A stretch of 63,329 nucleotides of DNA from a bacterium. Its GTDB lineage: Bacteria; Vulcanimicrobiota; Xenobia; Xenobiales; JADMJV01. The stretch lies in the NCBI GenBank assembly GCA_018780265.1, contig JADMJV010000011.1, positions 1 to 63,329 of the forward strand, in the 5' to 3' direction. This document shows positions 34,580 through 43,775 of this stretch, piece after piece; within the stretch, counting starts at the first letter, position 1; each line of letters begins with the position of its first letter. The position numbers were made by a program, and so were the translations under genes. The notes beneath the pieces were generated by a model. It saw only the letters and a program-made list of their open reading frames with translations. It was not told the origin of the DNA and made no database searches.

Positions 34580-35473
34580 CTAATCCTCGCCGGGGGCCTG
34601 CGCGGGATTCTTCTCGCCTGGCTCTCCCACCAGCATACTTCCCGGCAATTGGCTCTGGAGAAATCTACGCTGCTTTGAAATATCGCTCAAGAGGGCCCGG
34701 AATGACCCGGTTTCGCGATTTCCAAAGCCGGCTGCCTCCAACCTCCTCAAAGCTTCGAGGTGGTCCTCCAGAGCGTCCGCGGAAAAGGCGTTCAGATGCT
34801 TGCGAATCGACCCGATAACGGCTTCCCTCTCCTGCTCCAAAGAAGGGGCAACGTATCGGGACTCTTCGTGCCCCAGGTCTGCCCCATCGTCTACAAGTCC
34901 GCCAAGAGTAATGTCTTCGGCCAGCATCAGATTAGGCCCCCAGGCCCGCGCCCTGGGGGCGCGGGGAACATTGGACCGGGCCACGGGAACTTTACTCAGT
35001 CGCAAGTGGGGCCCATCTCCCACATATTCCAGGGAGTCGGGTGCCAGAGTATGAAGACCGAAAGCTCCGGTCAGGAGTTCCCCTCCTTCGGGGAAACGGA
35101 ACTTCAGGGCACATGCACGGGGCTGAGCCTGGGTTCGCAGGTCGAGATCGAGGCGAAATCTGCCGTTCGATAACCATTGGATCTTCGAAGAAGCCGGAAA
35201 ACGGGGCCTTTCTACCCACAGCGACTCGCGGCGATTGCTGGCCAACAGAACGAAACGACGTCCGTCCGCCTGGACCTTCATCCGAAGGCCATTCAAGATG
35301 ATGATCGCGTCCAGTTCGACTCCGGCAAAGGGCCTCCCTTGAGTCGATACCAATCCCCCCGTAATGCGGACTTTTCGGGGTCTCAACAGCGTGACCACGG
35401 AGAGAAGGGAGGCACTCGTGAGTACGACCAGGAGTCCGACCAGGTAGTGAACAGGCAAGCTGGGCCACCGCAT
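34580..35473 (-). CDS. Membrane-anchored protein of unknown function
   Basis: 297 aa, not recognised. One N-terminal transmembrane helix (about 8-31, 'YLVGLLVVLTSASLLSVVTLL') is followed by a beta-rich domain that begins 'VRITGGLVSTQGRPFAGVEL', reminiscent of carboxypeptidase-regulatory-like (Ig-fold) domains. The C-terminal half (about 200-280) is helical and charged. The bulk is therefore probably outside the cytoplasmic membrane. It lies between the FadN-like fusion (36 bp upstream) and an SDR (2 bp downstream), likely in one operon. The fold at the N-terminus resembles that of the 40893-41639 protein, which also has TM plus 'ISGTVHI'; the similarity is weak. Confidence 0.65.
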   Translation of the reverse strand: MRWPSLPVHYLVGLLVVLTSASLLSVVTLLRPRKVRITGGLVSTQGRPFAGVELDAIIILNGLRMKVQADGRRFVLLASNRRESLWVERPRFPASSKIQWLSNGRFRLDLDLRTQAQPRACALKFRFPEGGELLTGAFGLHTLAPDSLEYVGDGPHLRLSKVPVARSNVPRAPRARAWGPNLMLAEDITLGGLVDDGADLGHEESRYVAPSLEQEREAVIGSIRKHLNAFSADALEDHLEALRRLEAAGFGNRETGSFRALLSDISKQRRFLQSQLPGSMLVGEPGEKNPAQAPGED

Positions 35474-35508
35474 TGGAATACAGTTGCACAGGGGATTCGC
35501 GCCCTCCT

Positions 35509-37290
35509 CTAGAGGGAGTGCATAGAGGACAATACCGTGGCGATTCGTGTTTTGGTTTCAGGCCGTCCCAAAAGCGACAGATACTCCTGGCGCTCTCGTT
35601 CGAGGAGCGTTTGCCGGGAGACCCGCTCTCCCATACGACCCGCCAGCAACACCCGAACAACCGCCTGGGCGGGGGCTCGATCCCGTAGTGGCAATGGGTC
35701 CACCCTGGCCTGGAGGGTGTCCTGAGCGCACCAAATGGTCGCCCAGTCCCGCAGGGGGGACGGTCCCCGAGCCGACAGACTGAGGACCTTGGCGCGGGCT
35801 TCGTCAATTCTGCGGGCACCGGTGGTGACTCGATCCTCTCGATCCCATCGCAAGTATCCCATCTTATTGGCATGGTACGCAGAGTTCGAGATTTGGCCCG
35901 ATATGACTTGGGCAAAAAACTGGCAAAACTCACTCTCCGAGTTAGCCCGGGTGGCCAGTTCGGTTAACCCACCTCCGGCGGGCAGCAATCCAACTAGAGA
36001 CTCCACCAAGCCCATGCGCACGTAGGTGGTAGTAACCAAGGCCTGTGCCTGAAGCGCAAGTTCACAGCCAGCACCCAAAGCATATCCGTTCAGGGAGAGC
36101 ACGATCGGCTTGGAGGAGCTTCGAAGGCGTTGCGTAAGGGCTTGAAATCGCTCCAGGCGCCGCTCGATAGCTGTAAATTTCCGCTGATCCAGGTCGGCTG
36201 CAACTTGCCTCAAGTCCGCGCCCACGGAGAAATCCAGACCCGCGGATAGGCATACCAAACCGAGCCAGCGGCTCGATTGCAGCAAGTCGAAGGCTTCCTG
36301 ATATGCGTCGATGGCCAAAGAGTCCACATGCTGTCTCTGCAAAATCAAGGCCAGCACCTGGGAACCTAGATTGCGCAGTTGCCAACCCTGGCCAGCCTTC
36401 AGTAAGGACCAGCAGGTCAAGCGGTCATTTGGCGCTGGACTGGAACTTTGCTGACAAAACTCAAAGGGGCCCCGGAGCCATCCGTGGGCTGACTTCATCA
36501 CGAAGTCCAGCTTTCTGGCAGCCTTCGAGTTCATCACGAGGTTGGATTTTTGGATTCTCAGATGCTCGCAAAACGTCCGACAGACTTCGGTGGCCTGTGC
36601 TCCTTTGGCGCCTGGTTCAGGGGGGCGAAAATTCCATTCTTGAGGATGCGCCAGCGAGCCTCGGTAGCGCCCCAGCCACTCTCTGGGTATGCCGAGACTT
36701 TGCTCCAGGGATTCCGGGTTCCCCATCAAGGTGTAGCATTTTGCTACCAACCGGGAGAGTTGCAGCGCCGACAAACTCTGGGGTGTCGGCAACAAAAGCG
36801 CTTCCTTACCGAGGGCCCGGCTGAAGCTCACCATCTCCCCGAAATCAAGCATTCCCTTCCAGGGGCGCCACTCGAGAAGCCCGCTTTGCAAAGCATTTCC
36901 GCCGTGCCAGGAGACCGTCCAGGCCGGTCCCTCACCTCGTGTTCCGACGGGGGAGGGCCAGGGCCGGTCACCATATTCAGCCCCAAACATCGAGCACGGA
37001 TCGACGACATTTTCCAGCACAACCTGCAGGTCCGACTGAGGACCCATGGCCCACACAATCCATCGGCACTGGTTCAATTCCTGCAAACACTGCCGCCAAT
37101 CGGCCGCCGTCACCGAGTCAGTACGGAACAGGGGACTGCCCGGTCGCGCCCTGGCTGTAGTCAAGGCACGTTCGGCTCGGTCTCCCTGGTCTAGAAGATA
37201 AACTTGGAACCCGGCACAACAGAACAAGCCGGCCCAGGAGAGCCCGAGATGGCCTGCCCCAAAAACGGCAACCGGGGCCCTTAGCGCCAA
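35509..37290 (-). CDS. FadN-like 3-hydroxyacyl-CoA dehydrogenase/enoyl-CoA hydratase fusion
   Basis: 593 aa. The N-terminus is a Rossmann NAD-binding domain ('VAVFGAGHLGLSWAGLF', 7-23) as in 3-hydroxyacyl-CoA dehydrogenases. Residues ~330-520 are a crotonase-fold domain with 'SAGLDFSVGADL' (oxyanion hole region), 'LNGYALGAGCELAL' and 'GLLPAGGGLTELA', the last being typical of the FadN branch, which has this dehydrogenase-then-hydratase order. It is ~200 residues shorter than FadN and the dehydrogenase middle is poorly conserved, so one activity may be lost. TTG start at 37290 is supported by AAAGGAG seven bases upstream. It heads a minus-strand unit divergent from the ketosynthase operon (58 bp between starts). 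Confidence 0.7.
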   Translation of the reverse strand: MALRAPVAVFGAGHLGLSWAGLFCCAGFQVYLLDQGDRAERALTTARARPGSPLFRTDSVTAADWRQCLQELNQCRWIVWAMGPQSDLQVVLENVVDPCSMFGAEYGDRPWPSPVGTRGEGPAWTVSWHGGNALQSGLLEWRPWKGMLDFGEMVSFSRALGKEALLLPTPQSLSALQLSRLVAKCYTLMGNPESLEQSLGIPREWLGRYRGSLAHPQEWNFRPPEPGAKGAQATEVCRTFCEHLRIQKSNLVMNSKAARKLDFVMKSAHGWLRGPFEFCQQSSSPAPNDRLTCWSLLKAGQGWQLRNLGSQVLALILQRQHVDSLAIDAYQEAFDLLQSSRWLGLVCLSAGLDFSVGADLRQVAADLDQRKFTAIERRLERFQALTQRLRSSSKPIVLSLNGYALGAGCELALQAQALVTTTYVRMGLVESLVGLLPAGGGLTELATRANSESEFCQFFAQVISGQISNSAYHANKMGYLRWDREDRVTTGARRIDEARAKVLSLSARGPSPLRDWATIWCAQDTLQARVDPLPLRDRAPAQAVVRVLLAGRMGERVSRQTLLERERQEYLSLLGRPETKTRIATVLSSMHSL

Positions 37291-37348
37291 CTGAGTTCTC
37301 CTTTGTGGCAGGCCCCAATGGAAGCGACGTGGTATCTCCTGAAGCAGA

Positions 37349-38038
37349 ATGGAAAGCGCGACAAACTGCCGATACCTTACCGCGGACAGGCAGGCATTGT
37401 CCAGGCAAATTCAGGTCTCCGGCAAGCACGGAGCCATCTCACTGACCCTCTTTTCCGAAGAAAACATCGCCAGCCACAGCCCCACTTGCCGTTCCGAATT
37501 GCGCAGCAAATGCCGTGGAGTCGTCTTGCTTTCGGCGTTGGTGCGCAGCCTGCTCCAAGAACGTCCCTTTCTGCCCGAAACGGGTTGCTATCTGTGCTTC
37601 GGACCGGGACCGGTGCACGCCAAGACTCAACAGGCTATGCTGGAAGCAGACGAAACACAAAGGCTGGATGTGTTGGAGAAGTGCTTGCCTCCAAAAGACT
37701 ATTTTGTGGCCAATCCGGCCATGAAAGCGGCCCAAATCGCCATAGAATTTCAACTTCATGGGCCCTGGGCGTCTTTCTTGTCGCCCACTGCAGGCCTGCA
37801 GCAAGCCTGCTACTACGCCCGTCAGGACCTGGTGTCTGGTCAGGTCCCGGCGGCTCTGGTGGGAGGTTTTTTGGGGCTCGACGATACGACGGATGTCCTG
37901 GACACGAAAGAGAGTACTCTGTCTGAATGCGCTATTGTCCACTATGCGACGTCGCCCGACCACCTCGCGGACGAGCCCGTAGCGGAGGGAAGATATGGAC
38001 CTTTTACGAGGATGATAGGGAGGCTGAGATTATTATGA
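37349..38038 (+). CDS. Ketosynthase-like protein without active-site Cys (chain-length-factor-like)
   Basis: 229 aa. The region 'NPAMKAAQIAIEFQLHGPWA' then 'FLSPTAGLQQACYYARQDL' and 'ALVGGFLGLDD' follows the ketosynthase N-terminal pattern, but the nucleophile loop reads S-P-T-A-G instead of the usual C-containing 'TACASG'. It is thus probably catalytically silent and comparable to KS-beta/chain-length factors or the 'beta-ketoacyl synthase N-terminal-like' proteins of aryl polyene clusters. It is short for a full KS. Its stop overlaps the ACP start (ATGA), and an active ketosynthase follows the ACP, consistent with a KS/KS-beta heterodimer. The start ATG has only a weak ribosome-binding site. 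Confidence 0.65.
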   Translation: MESATNCRYLTADRQALSRQIQVSGKHGAISLTLFSEENIASHSPTCRSELRSKCRGVVLLSALVRSLLQERPFLPETGCYLCFGPGPVHAKTQQAMLEADETQRLDVLEKCLPPKDYFVANPAMKAAQIAIEFQLHGPWASFLSPTAGLQQACYYARQDLVSGQVPAALVGGFLGLDDTTDVLDTKESTLSECAIVHYATSPDHLADEPVAEGRYGPFTRMIGRLRLL

Positions 38039-38304
38039 CCATCGAGGAAGCCAAGTCAGCAGTCTACGAAGCACTTCAAGCCGTCAGAGGGGTTTCGGAC
38101 GGGGTCGAGTTGTCGGCCTCACTCACTCGGGATTTGGGGCTCGAGTCCATCGATGTCGTGGATCTCTTCTTTGAGATCGAGCAAGGGACGGGCGTCGTGA
38201 TCGAACTCACCCAACTCGTGAACAGGCCAGGCACAGGCGGAAGGCGTTTCGAAGCGGTTTGTCTACAGGACCTGGTCGACTATTTAAGCGCCACTCATGG
38301 CTAG
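38035..38304 (+). CDS. Acyl carrier protein
   Basis: 89 aa. The 4'-phosphopantetheine site is Ser38 in 'LGLESIDVVDLFFEIEQ', a typical ACP helix-II region with Asp/Glu-rich flanks. The start at 38035 gives normal ACP length; longer readings extend into the preceding gene. GGGAGG lies ~11 bases upstream. The C-terminus has an unusual Gly/Arg insert ('NRPGTGGRRFEAV') before helix IV. The gene overlaps both neighbours (ATGA with the KS-like gene, 8 bp with the ketosynthase), which strongly argues that it serves this locus and not primary fatty acid synthesis. Confidence 0.92.
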   Translation: MTIEEAKSAVYEALQAVRGVSDGVELSASLTRDLGLESIDVVDLFFEIEQGTGVVIELTQLVNRPGTGGRRFEAVCLQDLVDYLSATHG

Positions 38305-39469
38305 AATGGTCCGACTCCAGGATTCGTGTTTCGCCAGTCCGATCGGTTCAACTTCAGCGCAAGTGACCACATCGCTTCGCCACGGCAAATCCGGAATTTG
38401 CGATTTGCAGACCGTGTTGCCAGGGCAGCAAGTCCTGTTTACCGGCGCCATCACGAAGTCGCAGGGCGACGCGACGCAGACTCGCTTTCACCCTCGACTG
38501 TCGCAGCGCTACAACGCACTGCTCTTCTCATTTTCTGAAGAGGTTAGCGCCATGGTCAAGCAGCACGGCTCCGTCGACAAAGTCTTTCTGATCTGTAAGC
38601 GGCCTTTTTATTCCAAGTGGGTCCATCGGTCCACCGGCGATTTCCAGGAAAGCGACTTTGTCAATACCTTTCTCGCCGCCTGTTCCCTCGAATCCCTTGG
38701 CGCAAGTCGAGTGTGCCAGATCCAGGCTGCCTGCAGCACCGGTGTGCTGGCTCTGAACTGGGCTATTCGGGAGCTGGCCACGGCCGGCAAAGGTCACAAC
38801 TATCTGCTCCTGGGCCTGGAGACGGAACTCAATGCCGAGAAATTCGTGGCTTTCAAGAAGTTGGGGGCGCTCAGCACCGAGCCCGACCCCAGTTTTTCCT
38901 GCCAACCCTTTGGGCAATCCCGCAGTGGACTTGTTCCAGGTGAAGTTTTGGTGGCCGTTTTGCTGCAATCCGTGGAGGATTCGCAGATTGAAACCGGTGA
39001 TATCCTCTTGCGCGCTGGGGTGACTAACTGCGATGCTTCTCGCCTGACCGATGGATTGGAAACGGGAGATTTTCTGACGCGCTGCCTTGAGCGCACCCTT
39101 GGGACGGAAGAATTGCAGCGGCTAGACTTTATTTGCCCCCATGCCACCTCTACGCCTCTGAACGACGCCCTGGAAGCGGCCGTGCTGGGCAGATTCCTGG
39201 CTCAAACTGATGCCACACCGTGGATTGTTCCTCTCAAGCAATATATCGGTCACACTCTCAACTCTTCGGGATTGTGGGAAACTCTCTTGAGCGCATTCCT
39301 GCTTCGCCATGGCTTCCTGCCGCCGCTTCTCAATCCCCCAGAGGCTTGCCTGGCGGAGCGGCTGCGATTTGTCCAGGCTGTCGAGGAGCGCACTCTTTCG
39401 CGGGCGATGAAGCTGAGCATTGGCTTTGGCGGAATCAACTCTGCCGTACTTCTCGACAGGGTTTCGTGA
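38297..39469 (+). CDS. Beta-ketoacyl-ACP synthase (FabF-like)
   Basis: 390 aa. The thiolase-fold catalytic triad is recognisable: Cys146 in 'IQAACSTGVLAL', His282 in 'PHATSTPLND' and His319 in 'KQYIGHTLNSSG' (Lys314 before it), followed by 'SIGFGGINSAVLL' near the C-terminus. It should condense an ACP-bound acyl chain with malonyl-ACP. The sequence is divergent from housekeeping FabF. It overlaps the ACP upstream and the membrane protein downstream (GTGA). With the KS-like partner, two SDR reductases and a ligase nearby, it forms a compact type II elongation set. Confidence 0.92.
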   Translation: MARMVRLQDSCFASPIGSTSAQVTTSLRHGKSGICDLQTVLPGQQVLFTGAITKSQGDATQTRFHPRLSQRYNALLFSFSEEVSAMVKQHGSVDKVFLICKRPFYSKWVHRSTGDFQESDFVNTFLAACSLESLGASRVCQIQAACSTGVLALNWAIRELATAGKGHNYLLLGLETELNAEKFVAFKKLGALSTEPDPSFSCQPFGQSRSGLVPGEVLVAVLLQSVEDSQIETGDILLRAGVTNCDASRLTDGLETGDFLTRCLERTLGTEELQRLDFICPHATSTPLNDALEAAVLGRFLAQTDATPWIVPLKQYIGHTLNSSGLWETLLSAFLLRHGFLPPLLNPPEACLAERLRFVQAVEERTLSRAMKLSIGFGGINSAVLLDRVS

Positions 39470-40839
39470 AACAAAAAATACGATTTCTTATCGCGGCCTT
39501 GTGCCTGCTCGCTTTTGGCTATGTTTCCGGGCGCAACCGTTTGTGGCTTGGATTGCTGGTCATCCTTTGTCGTCTGTTGGGATTGCGCCGGTTGCCCTGG
39601 TTGATGCCGTTCACGCTCATCTCATGCTTCACTCTGGGACCCATGCCGGGATTTGTCACCAATCATTGGCCCGCCTGGGAAACAGTTGCAGCTGCCAAAT
39701 TTGACGAAAATTTGATGGCCCATCCGTCGCTGCAGTTTCTCTCCCTGTTACTGAGGATTGCCCTGTGGTTGGGGCTCTGTCGCCTGGTCTGGATGAGGTC
39801 CAGGGGAAGCAAGTTGCTCCTTCTCCACGCGGCTCTCCTTTTGCTGCTGGTGGGTCTGGGTTGGGCCACCACTCAATTGCCAACTGTGCCGGCCACGATG
39901 GCCTATTCGCTGTCGTTGGGGTTTTCAGCCACCTTCTTTTTTCTTTGCTATCTGGTGCTCGAGAAGCCCAGGCCTACCGTCCCCGAAGTGGTAACTCTGG
40001 GGGTCGTCCCGTTCTTCGAGGCGTCGGTGATACCAAGACCTGTCCTTGACATCTCACCGCAACCAGACTTTGCCTCGTTGGACCAGCGCTGCCTCAAGCT
40101 GACTCTGGGCATGGTGGCCCTGGTCCTCTTCGGCGACACCTTAAATCGCGTGATGCTTGGACTACCGGTGCTGGGCTACTCGGTGGATTTGCCCGGAGGA
40201 CCTCTCCCCGGTCTGGGAGACAGCGGCCTCTCCAGCAACCTGTTCTTGGTCTACTCTCGTACAAAATTGGTGTTGGCAATTGTTTGGAGTAGTTTTTATC
40301 GCATCACCAACCATTTTTCATTGTTCGCCTTTATCGAAGCCTGCTACTTGCTCCTGGGCTACGACGTTCCCGCGCGATTTCGCCTACCGCTGCGGGCGAA
40401 CTCTTTTGGAGAATTTTACAACGCCATCATGCCCTACTATGTGATGATGGTAAATCGAATCTATCTCTACCCAATCTTCTCGTGGCTTCGGACTCTCGGC
40501 TGGAGCAAGCGCAGAGCCTATGACGTGGCGCTGGCCTTGGGTCTCTTTTTCGGTGGGGCTGTAACCCACATCCTGCGCGATGTTCATCTGGTCCCGCTGA
40601 TGGGATCTCTCGCCTACTTACAAAGGTCGCTGGCGACCGATTTTCTCTACTTGAGTGTACTTTTCGTAGCAATACGCCTGCTGACATTGCCGCCAACTCT
40701 CCAGCGTCTACCCGGTCCCTGCAAGTTTCTCCTGTGGTTACTGGTCTACTCTTTTGTTTTGCTGTGCCGGATGGGCGGCCTGTTTACGGACCTCAGGGAG
40801 AGGCTTGCATTTATGGCCCGATTGTTCTTTGGAGCTTGA
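39466..40839 (+). CDS. Polytopic membrane protein, MBOAT-like
   Basis: 457 aa from the GTG overlapping the ketosynthase stop. About ten to twelve hydrophobic helices are present. A C-terminal segment 'PLRANSFGEFYNAIMPYYVM' and then 'LFFGGAVTHILRDV' is placed like the conserved 'FWRRWN' and catalytic-His 'GxxH' elements of membrane-bound O-acyltransferases, but the match is loose and the hallmark residues are changed. If MBOAT-like, it would transfer the acyl chain made by the upstream ACP/ketosynthase to a surface acceptor; otherwise it may be an exporter. It lies 53 bp before the GspF-N-like gene. Confidence 0.55.
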   Translation: MKQKIRFLIAALCLLAFGYVSGRNRLWLGLLVILCRLLGLRRLPWLMPFTLISCFTLGPMPGFVTNHWPAWETVAAAKFDENLMAHPSLQFLSLLLRIALWLGLCRLVWMRSRGSKLLLLHAALLLLLVGLGWATTQLPTVPATMAYSLSLGFSATFFFLCYLVLEKPRPTVPEVVTLGVVPFFEASVIPRPVLDISPQPDFASLDQRCLKLTLGMVALVLFGDTLNRVMLGLPVLGYSVDLPGGPLPGLGDSGLSSNLFLVYSRTKLVLAIVWSSFYRITNHFSLFAFIEACYLLLGYDVPARFRLPLRANSFGEFYNAIMPYYVMMVNRIYLYPIFSWLRTLGWSKRRAYDVALALGLFFGGAVTHILRDVHLVPLMGSLAYLQRSLATDFLYLSVLFVAIRLLTLPPTLQRLPGPCKFLLWLLVYSFVLLCRMGGLFTDLRERLAFMARLFFGA

Positions 40840-40892
40840 CAGGCGCGCGCAGTACCTGCAGGAACCCGACTTGAGTCCTTGAAAACAAGGGT

Positions 40893-41639
40893 GTGAAGTT
40901 TCGCTTCGTGGCGGTTACAGAGGGGGGAGAACTCCGAACCGGCTATGTCGACGCCGTGGATGAGGATTCCGTTCGCACTCAATTAACCCGCCGTAGACTG
41001 ACTCCTCAAGAGATTACGCGAAACTTTTCGGAAGCCCCGGTTCACACAGCGATCAAGTCTGAGCCGTTGGAGCAGGCCCCTCCGCCTCTGGAACCTCTGT
41101 CGCCATTTCGGCTCCTTACTCAGGTTGACTGGCGCAAAGTCGCTGTTCTGTTTGCTATGCTGGCGCTGGTTGTCGGGAGTTCCCTGTGGGGATTGTTCAA
41201 GATTTTTGGGGACAAGGTGTATCATCTTCGCATTTCTGGTACGGTTCACATCAAAAGTCGAAAAAAGAACGTGAACGAACTGCACGATAAGGTTCAGATG
41301 TATGTCTGGTTTAGTAAGTCTGGCATTGCTGTCGACAAGGGTGGCGCCATTTGGGTGCGTAATGGAAAAGACTGGCACAAGCGCCTGGGCAAAGCGAAGG
41401 TCGTCTGCAAGTGGGGCAACGAAGGATTGTACGACCTGGATATTCAGGTGCCTCTGCCCTCGGCTCCGTTGGATTGCGTGGTGGCCATCCAGGCTCCGGG
41501 CTTTAAGCGAGTGACCCGCAGTTCCATGTTTGCGGTCAAAGACAATGTTCTGAAAGCGGACTTGCCTGCTGTTGTCTTGCGCGGGAGGCGACCGACCAAA
41601 GGTCGCCGACTGTCTCCGCCAAAGAAAAGGGCGTCCTGA
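40893..41639 (+). CDS. Membrane protein with GspF/PilC N-terminal-like domain
   Basis: 248 aa. Residues 1-45 ('FRFVAVTEGGELRTGYVDAV' then 'TQLTRRRLTPQEI') resemble the small N-terminal domain of type II secretion/type IV pilus platform proteins (GspF/PilC). The rest differs: a Pro-rich linker (60-75), one transmembrane helix (about 82-107) and a beta-rich domain starting 'LRISGTVHIKSRKKN', like a carboxypeptidase-regulatory-like fold. The platform protein's membrane domain is absent. GTG start at 40893. It directly precedes the first prepilin gene (stop and ATG adjacent), so a role in docking or anchoring the pseudopilus is inferred. Confidence 0.6.
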   Translation: MKFRFVAVTEGGELRTGYVDAVDEDSVRTQLTRRRLTPQEITRNFSEAPVHTAIKSEPLEQAPPPLEPLSPFRLLTQVDWRKVAVLFAMLALVVGSSLWGLFKIFGDKVYHLRISGTVHIKSRKKNVNELHDKVQMYVWFSKSGIAVDKGGAIWVRNGKDWHKRLGKAKVVCKWGNEGLYDLDIQVPLPSAPLDCVVAIQAPGFKRVTRSSMFAVKDNVLKADLPAVVLRGRRPTKGRRLSPPKKRAS

Positions 41640-42263
41640 ATGCGACAAAGTCGACGGGGACACACTCTCCTTGAGACGCTTATCGCTTCGGCGCTGATAG
41701 GGATATGCCTGATGGGGGTGTGGTCCTTGGTTCGGGCAGGCAGTCGCTATCTCCTGATTACCAACGCGAAAGTCGAGCTGCAAAATGGCGCGATCCGAAC
41801 CTTACGGTTGATCGCCGAGCAGTTCAGCGAAACCAATGATCGGTCTTTCTATTGTGGCAACAGTACGGTGCAGCCGCTGAACAACGGGCAAGTGAACCAC
41901 GGTGTAGTCTTTGTCAGTCCCCGCGATCCCGTTACAGGCGAGATCGAACACGATCTCAAGGGGCGCATACTCTGGAGTAAGTATGTGGCCTTTTATCATT
42001 ATGAAGAGACTCCCGGCAATTTTTGCGTGGCCCGAAGTTCGACGAATATGGCCACCAAGTGGCCCTATCCAGTGCGCCCCCCTTATCTCGATCCATACTT
42101 GCAGACCAATCCAGATCGAAAAATCTTGGCCCGCAACGTGGCACTTTTTGAGTGCGAGCAGTATCCCGCGAACTTGAAAGTGCGCATGCTTTGTCAGTTG
42201 TCTTCGGGGTGGGGGAAAAAATACGGCTTTGAAGTTGAAACCATGGTTTATACTCGCAATTAG
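41640..42263 (+). CDS. Type IV pilin-like minor pseudopilin (PilW/GspJ type)
   Basis: 207 aa. The N-terminus 'RRGHTLLETLIASALIGICL' has the prepilin peptidase site (cleavage after Gly, Glu at +5) and hydrophobic spine of class III signal peptides. The C-terminal domain has several Cys and is beta-rich, with size and gene order matching PilW/GspJ-type minor pilins that prime pilus assembly. ATG directly follows the previous stop. The next gene starts 15 bp downstream. No prepilin peptidase, extension ATPase or secretin gene is in the window, so assembly must use machinery encoded elsewhere. Confidence 0.85.
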   Translation: MRQSRRGHTLLETLIASALIGICLMGVWSLVRAGSRYLLITNAKVELQNGAIRTLRLIAEQFSETNDRSFYCGNSTVQPLNNGQVNHGVVFVSPRDPVTGEIEHDLKGRILWSKYVAFYHYEETPGNFCVARSSTNMATKWPYPVRPPYLDPYLQTNPDRKILARNVALFECEQYPANLKVRMLCQLSSGWGKKYGFEVETMVYTRN

Positions 42264-42278
42264 TGATAGGATGGCGAT

Positions 42279-43772
42279 ATGAGAAAGTATGAAACGGGCC
42301 TGACTGCGGTTGCTCTGGTGTTGACCGTAGGAGCTTCCTTCATGTTGATGACGGCGGGTGCAGGAGATAGCGTCATTTTGGGACTGAAGCATGCCTCGCG
42401 GGCCTCTTTTATGAGTCGGACCCACTACGCGGCCTATGGTGCCATGCAATCGAGTCTCGACAAACTCAACTTGGATTACAATTACGCTTGTGATGATATC
42501 GGCAACAAGACACCCGTCGAAAACGACCCTGACCTGGTCTCGGGAGTCTCGATTTACAACAACTCTGCTGGCGCGTCATCGACGGTGGCTCCCGACGGGG
42601 CCACGATTCCTCCTAAGATGTCGTATATCAAAGTCGAGGCAGACTTCAAGGAGTATCCCGGCAAGTTCAAGACAACCTTTACCAGTCGTGCCTACATTGG
42701 CAGTTTTCAGTCCGACACGATGATATTGGCCAGCCAGAACATCGCGCTGTCAAACACCACGGTCGATAGCTCGGGGGTGTCGGACAAAAACATTTACTAT
42801 CCCAGCCTGAAGAGCGCTCGCATCATTACGAACTCTATCTCTCCCAATTCTATCCTCATTCAGGGGGACGCCGCCCCGGAGGTCAAGGCTAACCTGAGGT
42901 GGGGCCCCGGTGGCGACGAGGCGACGTGTGTGAATATCGTCGCCCCTGCCTTTTTGACGACGGGCATGTCGAAGGCTGCCCTGACGTTTCCGGCTCGCGT
43001 GGCGCGCTTCCGCCCCTTTGCCAACCCCAAGTATGCTTCCGACGACGGGGCCGCAGACGACCGAATTCTTACCGCCAATGGCTCCCTACCGAAGGGCCAG
43101 TATCGAAACTTCTCGGCAACCAACTGCAACGTTACGCTGGAGTCGGGGCAATACTACGTGGCCAACGATATCAATTTCACCAACGCGAATATCACCATTC
43201 CGGGCGTTACGGCGGCAAACCATTGCGCTCTTTACGTGGGGCGCAATATCAACATCACCAATAGCACTGTCAATTGGGACAACATCGTGACCTCCGCGGC
43301 TCAGAAAGAACTGGGACCTCGCACTCTCTACGTGTACTTCGTAGGCAGTGGCCGCCCCCGAACCTACGACAATACGTTGACCATCTCTCAAAACAGCCAG
43401 GTGTCCCTGCATGCCGCCGGGAAAGCGATGACGGTGAACGTTACAAACTCTTCCGTGTGGGGGGGGTTCAAGGGGTATCAGTTCTTTGCTGAATCCTCCA
43501 ACCTCCACTATCACCGGGCCTTGCTGCAGCCCCCTCTGATGGCGAGCCACGATCAGATACGTCTTGCTGCGGAGCGTCGCAATCAATTGTTGGGTGCTCT
43601 GGCCCTGTTTCGGCCGGCTCTGTTTTCCGCGGCCGCGACCGCGCCGATAGTCTTCAATACCTACCCGCAGCAACAGAACCCCTTTTCAGCCTGGAGCCTG
43701 GAGGGCATGGCGGATGACGAAGCCGAAGGCGCCGAAGCCGGAGATACCTATGACGGCGGTTACGGTTACTAG
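42279..43772 (+). CDS. PilX-like large pseudopilus-associated protein
   Basis: 497 aa. The N-terminal hydrophobic helix 'GLTAVALVLTVGASFMLMT' (7-25) and position between PilW-like and PilV-like genes match PilX/GspK-type proteins, although the cleavage-site Glu at +5 is missing, as in GspK. Most of the protein is an Asn/Thr/Ser-rich, probably beta-helical region ('NCNVTLESGQYYVANDINF' then 'NANITIPG', repeated N-I-T patterns) typical of secreted adhesin-like folds. The C-terminus is acidic and ends 'GDTYDGGYGY'. It is likely the functional tip of the pseudopilus. The ATG has AGGA upstream. Confidence 0.75.
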   Translation: MRKYETGLTAVALVLTVGASFMLMTAGAGDSVILGLKHASRASFMSRTHYAAYGAMQSSLDKLNLDYNYACDDIGNKTPVENDPDLVSGVSIYNNSAGASSTVAPDGATIPPKMSYIKVEADFKEYPGKFKTTFTSRAYIGSFQSDTMILASQNIALSNTTVDSSGVSDKNIYYPSLKSARIITNSISPNSILIQGDAAPEVKANLRWGPGGDEATCVNIVAPAFLTTGMSKAALTFPARVARFRPFANPKYASDDGAADDRILTANGSLPKGQYRNFSATNCNVTLESGQYYVANDINFTNANITIPGVTAANHCALYVGRNINITNSTVNWDNIVTSAAQKELGPRTLYVYFVGSGRPRTYDNTLTISQNSQVSLHAAGKAMTVNVTNSSVWGGFKGYQFFAESSNLHYHRALLQPPLMASHDQIRLAAERRNQLLGALALFRPALFSAAATAPIVFNTYPQQQNPFSAWSLEGMADDEAEGAEAGDTYDGGYGY

Positions 43773-43775
43773 TCG

